The notes below the pieces were generated by a model. That model made no database searches. It saw only the letters and a list, made by a program, of their open reading frames with translations, and was not told the DNA's origin. The position numbers and the translations under genes are program-made. Shown here in pieces: positions 9,494 through 18,250 of a stretch of 18,994 bases of DNA. The DNA is from Carex sylvatica (lineage: Eukaryota > Streptophyta > Magnoliopsida > Poales > Cyperaceae). Location of the stretch: assembly GCA_964058845.1 (NCBI GenBank), contig CAXKVR010000785.1:1-18994 (forward strand), read 5' to 3'. The first letter of the stretch is position 1, and every line of letters starts with the position of its first letter.

Positions 9494-10108
9494 CCAAATA
9501 CCAACTTCTCCTCAATATATATGCAATACCAACACTTCTATTGCCAAATTATTGAAGAAAACAAGAGATGTAGATAACTCATCAAAACATTTTGATGAAG
9601 TCATAAATGTGATCGCTTATTTCTTGTGCTCTCTCTTGCTGGATAAAGTGTCCTGCTCCTGGTACAACAACTGTTTCCTTGAGCAAAGGCACATATCCTT
9701 TCATTCCACCCTTATGAATGAAATCTTGGATACCAGGATAGTGATATGTAATATCACGATCGCCGACGATGTATTTTGTCGGTACTTCTACCTTTGCATT
9801 TGTCCACGGTGCCGTCAACTCCCAATTTCTGTTGAAATATATTTACATCAAAGATCACTGAACAGTTAAGAGCTACTAGTAGAGAAATAGTTGCTTTAAG
9901 TAATTTTCTGACAAACATTCAATTATTTTATAATAATTGATTTTTTTTTAGAATAAACAATCCTTAGGTGGCATGTATATATGCAGCTTCTACACGGCTT
10001 GTCTTAATCCAGGAAAAAAGAAGAGGGTTGTCATAGGCGTGCGAGTCAATGTAAAATACAGCCATTAGTTTTATGAAAATGAAATCCTCACTTGAGTTTC
10101 ATTTCTAG

Positions 10109-11520
10109 TATGGTTCCGGAAATCGGCCGATTCTGAGTCAACTCGGTCTCGGACGGGACCAGACCGAGTTTTACTCAAGTCTCGCACCTGTGCGAGTTTC
10201 TCAGCAAAACTCAGATGAACAGTGCTTGACTCGGCCGATTTTCTGATTTTTCGGCCGAGTTACACCGAGTTGAGTTGAGCCGATTCAATGAATTTTTTTC
10301 CGATTCTAACTAACCTGGGACTGTGCGGTGCTGCTGTGCCATTCGAGTTTCATGGGGGGGTTTCAATCGGCGGAGAACACTCGGAGGAGATCGCTGAGGA
10401 GAGAACACGCGGAGGAGAACTGGAGAACGCGGAGGAGATCGCTGAGATCCCTGTTTCTTGCGCGAACGGGAGAGAAGGGAAAAAGAGAAGGAAGAGAGGT
10501 GCGTGGGGTCCACTGTCGGTGAAACAGGGGAATAGAAAGAGATAGGAGTAGGTTGGATGGGCATTGGACCTACTTTTAGGTTCAATTAGCTCTATCACCG
10601 TACGATTAGCATTAAGATATGTGCGCACGAAAATTGTTAAAACCTCATACGGATTTTAATAGAAGCACACGATTCTTGATGCAATTGGATGGCCAGATCA
10701 CCCATCGAACCAAAGTAGGTCCAATGGGCATCGAACCTACTCCGAAGTGGAATAGAAAAGGAGAGAAATCGGGGTGCCGGACCCGAAATTTTTATTCAAA
10801 TGGGTTTAAATCCCTTCCTTTCATCAATTCAAAAATCAAAGTGTAGAATGATTTCAAGATTCGTGTTAGGATTAAATCCAATGTTCCAAGCAATCCAGAA
10901 CTTAATATGTACTCATTTAATTTATTAAAAATCTATTTTTGTCCAAATCTCGAATCGAAGATTCGTAACAATTTATAATATCGTACGAATTAAATTTCGA
11001 GTGGTATATATATATATACATATAATTACCAAATCAATTTCTAATTTCTAATATAAATTACTCTTAGTTATAATTCAATTATTTATTTATTTACATGATT
11101 TAAATTATTTCTTTTCTTAATTTCACAATTTCAACAAATTTTAAATTTACCGAATATTTACACTCTATTTATGGTGCTATATTTTATCTTATGTTTTAAA
11201 CCTCCAATTTTAATTTTTAATACAGAGGACGATGATATGATCCAGCCAGCTCGGTATAGCTTCTGACAATAAAAGTATGTTCTATTTGCAATGTTTGTAA
11301 TACATTATATAATTAGTGGATTATGTGAGTGCAATATTGTCCTAATTAACATAGTTTTTTTACAAATTATTTTTATCAATTTTTTCCTATATTTTTGCTA
11401 CAAAATAAGGCTTCTGCCAAAAATATCCGAGTTACCGATTCGATTCCAACCGATTCATCAAATTCTAACTCGGCGGTCAAAAATACGATTTCAATTCCGA
11501 TTCTGATTTTCAGAACCATG
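10109..11520. mobile_element. hAT-like element, 1412 bp, in intron 3 of psi-EH2
   Basis: The 8-mer ATTTCTAG at 10101-10108 is repeated at 11521-11528. The left terminus TATGGTTCCGGAAAT matches the reverse-complemented right terminus CATGGTTCTGAAAAT (11 of 15). Subterminal regions are rich in ACTCGG/CCGAGT and CCGATT motifs in both orientations. Intron 3 is about 495 nt in EH1 and EH3 and about 620 nt here once the element is removed. A GC/GA-rich core (10370-10520) with repeated GGAGGAGATCGCTGAG units differs from the AT-rich surroundings, but no transposase was recognised. The element could be non-autonomous and may carry captured host sequence. Confidence 0.85.
10545..10743. repeat. Internal inverted repeat in the intronic hAT-like element
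   Basis: The 39-nt arm at 10545-10583 (contains CATTGGACCTACTTTT) pairs with the arm at 10707-10743 (contains CAAAGTAGGTCCAATG). The pairing is imperfect and separated by about 120 nt. Confidence 0.75.
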
Positions 11521-12918
11521 ATTTCTAGCCTACCCAACTTGTTTGGAACTAAAAGCTTGATTGTTGTTGACTTGTTGTTGCATGTATTTACAAACCGGGA
11601 ATAATAACAACCTTTAAAATATATATTACCTCTATAAAATAACTTAGAGTAAATTAAAGAACCAACAAATAAATATTTTGAGCCCAAGTAATAAGTAATA
11701 TGCATTTAAACAAAAACAAAAGAGCTAATATTGCAATAAATTCAAATAAATAAAAGTTACAAATTTGTAATTTTCTTCCAACTATGCTATGCCAATTAAT
11801 TGCTTATCATGCCCAGGAGAGAATTAATATAACCGCGATAAATAAAATGAAATAAAGAATGAACTTACAAGTCCAAGCAGCGATAGCAATTGATGCCTCC
11901 AGTGAAGCCAGTTTTCTGAAACTTGGATGCAAAGTATTCAATTTCCTCCTCTGAGAGCCAAGATGGCAACACATCAGGCACTTCAAAAGATTCCAACGAT
12001 GCCTTAGACAAAGACATCGACCCTTCCACGCCACTCATTGTCAGAATTGTTTTGAAGAGCAACTTAGAATCCATGCTTGCAAATTCTTTATCTACTACTC
12101 CGTATTCCTGATGCGAACGGAGCAATTCATCACATAAATTATCGCTTTGATGATTTCTATATATATATTTTGTCATCTGAGACTTTAATATTCTATACTA
12201 CAAAACTAGAGCCATCAATGTTAATAGAGGGAGAACCTGAAAGCGGCACATGTAATAGTCATCGCCATAAAAAGATCGAAACTGATCGACTGTTTTGACA
12301 GCTGGGTTGCGAGGCATAAAATCGATGCTTAGGTTGCCATGCGACCATGGCTCCCCAATCATGCCCTACCACAAACACCTGTTGCACAATATATATGTCA
12401 TTTCATTTTTCAATCATCTTCTTCTATTCTATGAAATGAAGATAATTTTTTTTTTTAAATATTGAAGATAATATTTTAGCATAATATTTCCATATTTATG
12501 GCTAGAATCCTTTAAAATATTGCTCACCTAAACAATTATTCAAAAATTTGAAGGCACTAAAAGCCTCAAACATTACATGTAATAACATTTGGAGAACTAA
12601 ATCTTTACTTGGGGTAGAGAGAGGTTGTCGGGAAGTGCAATGAGGTCACCGACAAGGTGAAAAATGGTGTAGGAGGAGATTGAGGAAGGAGCACTAGTGT
12701 CACCGTATCCTCTCATGTCGGGTGCAATGCAGCAGAAGCCACGTTCCGACAGGGACAGTATCTGGTGTCTCCACAAGTACCATAGCTCCGGAAAACCATG
12801 AATGAATAAAATTGCCGGGCCATCAGCCGGTCCTTTCTTGGCTACGTGCATGGAGATGCCATTTATTTCTATTGTTTTGTGAGATATGTCTTCCATCTCG
12901 GTCCCTCTCGTCCTCCTC

Positions 12919-13068
12919 GTTGCTGCTAACAGAGACAAGAATTAGTATTGAATAGCTTGTTTATTCATTCAGAGAGGTTACATAATTTTATAGTGCAATC
13001 TAGACAATCTAGAGATATATATAAAAAGAAATATACAGACATAATTACAGTAGATTCACTAATTAACA
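12919..13068 (-). other. Extra 150 nt in the psi-EH2 leader
   Basis: On the minus strand the leader motif TAGGGAAGAAGGCAAG (counterpart of EH1 TAGGGAGGAAGGCAAG) ends near 13069. The GAGGA..GAGAG..CCGAG-ATG part resumes at 12918. The intervening 150 nt are absent from EH1 and EH3. They include CTATAAAAT (12993-12985), a TATA-like motif about 90 nt upstream of the ATG. The edges are loosely compatible with a 5' UTR intron (GTGTTA ... TTAGCAG) but also with an insertion. No target duplication is clear. Confidence 0.5.
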
Positions 13069-13345
13069 CTTGCCTTCTTCCCTATGTAGGATAGGTGTCG
13101 ATATGAGAGTTGTTCATTTGTAGGTGATAGATCTGTTTCAAGAGCAACTCATTACTCATATGAAGTTTTACATAATATTTATGACAATATCTTTAACATT
13201 GTAAATTTAAGGGTGTACATTTCTTGTCTTTATTATTTTATCATTTAACAAATTAAAATTAAGCTCAATTCCTATATCAAATCTATGTTTTTTTTTTCTC
13301 AATGTATTACAATAACAACAACAATAATAATAATAATAATAAAAA
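13069..13345 (-). promoter_or_regulatory. Degenerate ancestral promoter of psi-EH2
   Basis: Read on the minus strand, the ACCTACAAA and CACCTATCC anchors found upstream of EH1 and EH3 are present. The stretch between them is about 22 nt shorter than in EH3, and the AATATAATATAAG core is missing. Further upstream (13150-13345) the sequence matches 16290-16990 upstream of EH3 after removing the Mutator-like element there, ending in (AAT)n tracts in both. Confidence 0.6.
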
Positions 13346-13710
13346 TAAGTACAAATTGCAGGTCCGTATTCAGTATCTGGTAGTAAAGTATGTCTTTTTA
13401 ATTAAACATATTTAATTAAGTCTTTCATAGTCTTTCATATTTACCCAATGTATAGCCTTTTCTATTATATATAATTTAATATATAAGTTCACATTTTATC
13501 ATTTATTAAAAATAAAAATATGTAGTATGTATAAGAAAAATATTTACTCTTTTAATTGATTGGTTTTCAAAAAAAAAAAAAATTATTTCTCTATTTATAA
13601 CATACACACAATGGCATTTAAACATATATCTATATGAATATAAGATTATTAATTTTGAGTTCTAATTAATATGAACTGTTTAATATAATTTTGAGATTAA
13701 AATGTGTTTG
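13346..13710. other. AT-rich spacer between psi-EH2 and EH3
   Basis: No coding region was recognised. From about 13660 the sequence resembles an arm of the foldback element at 7694-8059 (TTAATATGAACTGTT, TTTGGAGATCAAATTTTATA). Confidence 0.45.
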
Positions 13711-14031
13711 GAGATCAAATTTTATATGTTTTTTTTTTCTATATTTAGATAGGTACAAGATAACTTCTTTGGATGGTCGAGAATATTCTAGAAACAGTGC
13801 AAAGAAGGGCATTTTGACTGTTTTCTTTCCATAATCTGAGCCCGCTGGAATAAATTAGACCAAGGCCCGTAGAGATCAAATTTTACATGTTTTTTTTTCT
13901 ATTTTTAGATAGGTACAAGATAACTTCTTAGGATGGTCGAGAATATTCTAGAAACAGTGCAAAGAAGGGCATTTTGACTGTTTTCTTTCCATAATCTGAG
14001 CCCGCTGGAATAAATTAGACCAAGGCCCGTA
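13711..14031. repeat. 160-bp tandem duplication
   Basis: Two adjacent copies, 13711-13871 and 13872-14031, differ at only a few positions including the length of a T-run. Each begins GAGATCAAATTTTA, contains TTTAGATAGGTACAAGATAA and ends AGACCAAGGCCCGTA. The first part is related to an arm of the foldback elements at 7694-8059 and 17985-18250. Confidence 0.95.
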
Positions 14032-14300
14032 GAAATCGTCTAATAGTACTTCAAAATTGATTGAGATACAATCCAGATACAATTACTTGTGAGTCGTTAA
14101 AATTGATAATTTTCTTTTTAATGTAATGAATAAAAAAATTGATCTTTTGAGTCATAGTGAAAAGAAAAAAACTAAAACAAATACTAATTTATCAGAGTAA
14201 TAAAAATACAGATTCTAGAGTAATTACAATTCCAACACTTTTATTGCCAAATTGCTCACAACTATTCAAATTATTGAAGAAAACAAGATATATAGCTTGC

Positions 14301-16114
14301 TTAAAACATTTTGATGAAGCCATAAATGTGATCACTTATTTCTTGTGCTATCTCTTGCTGTATAAAGTGTCCTGCTCCTGGTACTACAACTGTTTCCTTG
14401 AGCAAAGGTACATAGCTCTTCATTCCACCCTTATGAATGAAATCTTGGATGCCGGGAAAGAGATATGAACTATCACGATCGCCGACGATGTATTTTGTCG
14501 GTACATCTACCTTTGAACTTGTCCACGGTGCCGTCAATTCCCAATTTCTGTTGAAGTTACATCAGGATTAGTTGACAATTGATAACAGTGAAATGGTTGT
14601 TGTAATAAAAGAAATTGTTAACAGAGTAATTTTCTAACAAACATTTATCTAATATTAAATGAGTGTGAACAAGGTTGCAAATGCTTAATTATTTCATTAT
14701 GACAATAATTTAATTAATTAGGTTGTTTAGTTAATATATGTGTTACAACCCGGAATAATTTCATTATGAAAATAATTTAATTTAGATTGAGTTACAACCC
14801 GAATTATTAATTAGCCACATATGAATCTTTACCTATTTTAATAACTTAATTAGTGTGAAGAACCAACAAATTAATATGTTTAGCCCAATATATATATAAC
14901 TATATAATGCATTTAACGGAAAACAGAGTGAATATTGCAATTACCCCAAATAAATAAGAGTACCAAAATTCCATGCTAAATGCTTCTCATTCCTAAGAGA
15001 TAATTTGAGGAAAATGAAAAAACAAAATTAATAAACTTACAAGTCTAAGCAGCGATAGTAATTCATCCCTCCTGTGAAGCCAGATTTCTCAAACTTGGAT
15101 GCAATGTATTCAATATCTTCCTCTGAGAGCCAAGATGGCAACACATCAGGCTCTTTATAAGATTCTAACGATTCCTTAGACAAAGATATCGTCCCTCCCC
15201 CGCCGCTCATTGTCAGAATTTTTTTTATTAGCAACTTAGAATCCATGCTCGCAAATTCTTCATCTGCTAATCCGTATTCCTGATTCAAAATTTGATCTGT
15301 TACTTTTTCAAATTTGTACTAGCTATAAAAATAAACAACAAATTTCAATAAACTATATATACTAGATCTAATGGATGGAGAACCTGGAAGCGGCAAACAT
15401 AATAGTTATCGCCATAAAGAGATCGAAAGTAATCGACTGCTTTGATAGCGGGATTGCGAGGCATAAAAGGTACGCTTAGGTTGACGAGTGCTTTCACTCT
15501 GTCAGGCCTGAACATGCACAGTTGCCACGCGATGATGGCGCCCCAATCATGTCCTACTACAAACACCTGTTGCAACATATATATGCCATTTTCATTTTTC
15601 AATCATCCTTTTCTTTTCTATCATATGAAGATAATAGAGCATCATATTTCTAAATTTATGGTTTGGACTGGAGCTCACGATTTTCAAACTTTTATCCTGA
15701 ATTTACAATAATGTAAGAACTTTATGAGAATCCTTTCTCACCTAAGCAATTATTCAAAAATTTGAAGGCGCTTAATTAAAGCCTCAAGCACTCTATGCAA
15801 TAACCTTTGCAAAACTAAATATTTACTTGGGGTAGAGAGAAGTTGTCCAGAAGTGCGATGAGGTCACCGATAAGGTGAAAAAAGGTGTAGGAGGAGACTG
15901 AAGAAGGAGCACTGGTGTCGCCGAATCCTCTCATGTCAGGTGCAATACAACGGAAGCCGTGTTCTGAAAGGGACAGTATCTGGTGCCGCCACGAGTACCA
16001 CAACTCAGGAAAACCATGAATGAATAAAATTGTTGGACCATCAGCGGGTCCTTTCTCGGCTACATGCATGGAGATGCCATTTACCTCGATTGTTTTGTGA
16101 GATATGCCTTCCAT
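14301..16114 (-). CDS. Soluble epoxide hydrolase, intact, 4 exons (EH3)
   Basis: Exons on the minus strand are 16114-15827, 15566-15384, 15279-15041 and 14547-14301, with GT-AG introns of 260, 104 and 493 nt. They total 957 nt and encode 318 aa. Role and fold are as for EH1: HGFP at 33-36, nucleophile D103 in GHDWG, cap tyrosines Y152 and Y232, acid D262 and base H297, all present. It differs from EH1 by one fewer codon in exon 3 and by a changed acid loop, GDRDSSYLFPG instead of GDLDLTYHYPG. The His two residues after Thr is Leu here, which may alter the active-site mouth or substrate choice (inference). A (GA)n tract lies in the leader just before the ATG. The TATA block upstream is conserved with EH1. 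It is the same-strand tandem neighbour of psi-EH2, which lies downstream. Confidence 0.94.
14688..14810. repeat. Short direct repeats in EH3 intron 3
   Basis: ATTTCATTATGAMAATAATT occurs at 14691 and 14758 (67 nt apart, one mismatch). TTACAACCCG occurs twice close by. This looks like local duplication within the intron. Confidence 0.7.
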
Positions 16115-16117
16115 CTT

Positions 16118-16119
<2 letters not shown>

Positions 16120-16149
<30 letters not shown>
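16120..16149. repeat. (CT)n tract in the EH3 5' leader
   Basis: About 15 CT units lie directly upstream of the EH3 start, read as (GA)n in the transcript, followed by a run of C on the plus strand. EH1 has only a short GAGAGA at the equivalent place, so the tract expanded in EH3. Confidence 0.95.
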
Positions 16150-16151
<2 letters not shown>

Positions 16152-16232
16152 CCCCTCTTTGCCTTTCTTAACTCCCTTTGGGGTGGTTGTGTGGGGATAG
16201 GTGATACGTTTGAGAGAGAGTTAGTAAGTGTT

Positions 16233-16247
16233 CTTATATTATATTTT
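16233..16247 (-). promoter_or_regulatory. Probable TATA box of EH3
   Basis: On the minus strand, AAAATATAATATAAG lies about 120-135 nt upstream of the ATG, flanked by ACCTACAAAA and GAACA as in EH1. The equivalent motif is missing from psi-EH2. Confidence 0.65.
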
Positions 16248-16331
16248 GTAGGTGATCTAGCTGTATGAAGAGCAAGTCTAATGATCTACATTGAAAATTT
16301 AAGGTTAAACACTACTTGTTTCTATTTATTT

Positions 16332-16864
16332 GGAATAATTTCATGTATACCTCCCAAAAATTTCAAATTACATATTCCCCTCTCTAAACTCTAAAATTAC
16401 ATATTTCCCTTCTAAACTTAAACAACTCACAAAATCATCTATTTTATTATTTTTTATATTAAAACTCATTTTAAATTTATAAAATATCTATTTTGTCATT
16501 TACAAAAAGCATAAAAAACTCATCAAACTCAAATTTGAGTTTGCTAGGTACCTTTACCGTCTAATCTGTGTGCTCTAGATCAACACAAATCTTGAAACAT
16601 ACTTGCACATGTTTTGAAGCGACATGCGTGGATCTTAAAGCAAATCGGACAAATAGAGGAACCCATCAGACTCGAATTTTGAGTCTGATGGCCGTTGGAT
16701 GCAACCCATTTCTATACCTAAATGTCACTGTATATATGTCAAAAGTAAATAAAATAAATCATTTGTCCTCGAAAATCAATTAAATATAAGACCGATATTT
16801 TTCTTAAATAAATGAAGAAATACGTCATTTTAAAGTTTTTGAGGGGTATACGTGAAATTTCCCC
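16332..16864. mobile_element. Mutator-like non-autonomous element, 533 bp, 9-bp TSD
   Basis: The 9-mer TATTTATTT at 16323-16331 is repeated at 16865-16873. The termini GGAATAATTTCATGTATACC and, reverse-complemented, GGGGAAATTTCACGTATACC are similar for about 30 nt. A 9-bp duplication suggests the Mutator superfamily. The target is low-complexity, so the assignment is tentative. There is no coding capacity. Two perfect palindromes lie inside: CAAACTCAAATTTGAGTTTG at about 16524, and a 10-bp stem CATCAGACTC/GAGTCTGATG at 16664-16690. It sits about 210 nt upstream of the EH3 leader and is absent from the matching region upstream of psi-EH2, so it arrived after the duplication. Confidence 0.75.
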
Positions 16865-17109
16865 TATTTATTTTATCATTGAACAAATTGAAAAGCTCAA
16901 TTCCTATCAAAAATTGTTGTTTCTCTCAATTTGTATTAATTATTACGCCGCCAGTGATGCGTTATAATAATAATAATAATATAAAATCAAGCGAGAGCTC
17001 CAATTAAAAAAACTTGTGCAACTAGCTAATTGGACAAAAACCAATCAATCTGAGGTAAAATTTTTAAAAATTTAAAAGTATTGGAATCCGCTACTTACAG
17101 ATCCTGACT

Positions 17110-17548
17110 GTAGGGCTGAAAACGGATCGGATATTATTCGACCGAATTCGAATCCGTATTCAAAAATTAGATACAGATATCCGATATCTGAATATCTGTG
17201 TGGATAGTGGTATGAATATGATTTTGAATTTTAATTATCCGTATCCGAATAATAGATATATATTATACAGTTTAGTATATATTATAAAAATATGTATGTA
17301 TATATTTACGAATATCTAATATCCAATCAGTATCCGTATATATCCGTCTAGTATCTGATTCGTGTCCGTATCCGAAAAAAAAAAAACAAATAAAATATGA
17401 GTTTACCACTATCCAATCCGTATTTGAAAAAAAAAAAACAAATAAAATATAATTTTATCACTATTCAATCTGTATCCGAAAGAAAAAACAAATAAAACAT
17501 AATTTTACCACTATCCAATCCGTATCCGATCCGTTTTCACCCCTGGAC
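17110..17548. mobile_element. hAT-like MITE with TAGGGSTGAAAACGG ends
   Basis: The left end TAGGGCTGAAAACGGATCGG and the reverse-complemented right end CAGGGGTGAAAACGGATCGG are nearly identical for over 20 nt. TCCTGACT occurs at 17102-17109 and 17549-17556, an 8-bp flanking repeat typical of hAT elements. The flanks sit one to three bases outside the inverted repeats, so the exact edges are uncertain. The interior is full of TATCCG/CGGATA motifs. Confidence 0.8.
17368..17521. repeat. Three 50-52-bp tandem repeats inside hAT-like MITE
   Basis: Units start at 17368, 17420 and 17472 with GTATCCG or GTATTTG, run through a poly(A) stretch and CAAATAAAA, then CCACTATCCAATCC. A partial fourth unit starts at 17522. 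Confidence 0.9.
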
Positions 17549-17556
17549 TCCTGACT

Positions 17557-17984
17557 ACTCGCCTATAATTGAGTCAGACGAACATGCAGCTGCTCCTAAT
17601 AAAAGAACGGATCCAAACGAATCTGAATAAAATTATGAAATGTTTAGAATATAAAATATAATTTATGAAAAGAATCTTTTATCGTGATCCACACTTTCCT
17701 CCTCGTGCCTATCAAAAAATAATATTATTATGACCTACTGTTATTTTTCTTAATTTAATTTGAACAATAAAAATCACTAAAGAGAAAAAGTATAATATAA
17801 GATGCAGAATAGAGGACTTAGCAATGAGAGTAGTCTCTCTCGCGTTTTGTTTTGTTTTGTTTTGCACTTAATTTATTTTTTGTAACAGCGTTATGCCATT
17901 TTAAATTTTGGAAATAAAATTTTAGAAGTATGTCACAGTCAATGCTAACATTGATGTTATAGACTTTTATCAGTAAACATATGC
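17557..17984. other. AT-rich intergenic DNA
   Basis: No coding region was recognised. A short (GTTTT)4 tract lies at about 17844-17864. Confidence 0.5.
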
Positions 17985-18250
17985 ACTTCGGTCCGATTCA
18001 AACTGTTCATTATGATTTTATATGAAAATATATTTAGAGATTAAATTTTATATTTTTAGGATTTTAATTTTAGTTTTTAGATAGGTAGGAAATTATTTTA
18101 GAATAGTTGTTGAATTTTAGATCAAGTGATTTTGTATCCATTTAAAAAATTGTAAAAAAATTAAAATTAAAATAAGTAAAGTTTAACATGCAAATATATT
18201 TTGGTATTGAGATCATGATGAATAGAACGGATCAACTATTTGAAATTAAA
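17985..18250. mobile_element. Second foldback MITE copy
   Basis: The left arm (GTCCGATTCAAACTGTTCAT ... TTAGAGATTAAATTTTATAT ... TTTAGATAGGTAGG) is matched by an inverted right arm (CATTTAAAAAATTGTAAAAA ... GAGATCATGATGAATAGAAC). The arms are more diverged than in the copy at 7694-8059 but share its core motifs. Edges are approximate. Confidence 0.6.

Larger units (their letters stand above)
9582..12896 (-). pseudogene. Broken soluble epoxide hydrolase copy (psi-EH2)
   Basis: Exons read from the minus strand are 12896-12609 (288 nt), 12378-12237 (142 nt), 12107-11869 (239 nt) and 9828-9582 (247 nt), all with GT-AG borders in the same places as EH1 and EH3. Exon 2 should be 183 nt. It lacks 41 nt just after the codons for GHDWGAMVAWQ, shifting the frame after residue 111 and reaching a TGA at 12261-12259 (residue 136). 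A product would lose the cap domain and the acid and base residues. Intron 3 is 2040 nt because of a 1412-nt hAT-like element. The other exons are open and well conserved: HGFP, WLSEEE, NCYR and GAGHF are all visible. The first Tyr of the NYYR motif is Cys, but the catalytic second Tyr is kept. It is a tandem partner of EH3, sharing its one-codon-shorter exon 3. A sequencing or assembly error in exon 2 is the only simple alternative. Confidence 0.9.

Noticed and set aside
9552..9869. 105-codon open frame on the plus strand
   Set aside because: It is antisense to the well-conserved exon 4 of psi-EH2. The equivalent frame at 14157-14468 is antisense to EH3 exon 4 for the same reason.
10288..10628. 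Several overlapping open frames of 64-92 codons on both strands
   Set aside because: They arise from the GC/GA-rich core of the hAT-like element. No domain, transposase motif or codon pattern supports any one of them.
11376..11705. 109-codon open frame on the minus strand
   Set aside because: It crosses the right end of the hAT-like element into intron sequence, so it is a chance fusion.
12597..12938. Upstream in-frame ATG extending psi-EH2 by 14 residues (12938)
   Set aside because: The extension falls in the leader insertion, has no counterpart in EH1 or EH3, and the conserved start is the ATG at 12896.
17368..17560. Regular repeats that could suggest a CRISPR-like array
   Set aside because: The units are contiguous with no unique spacers, lie inside a DNA transposon and the genome is eukaryotic.
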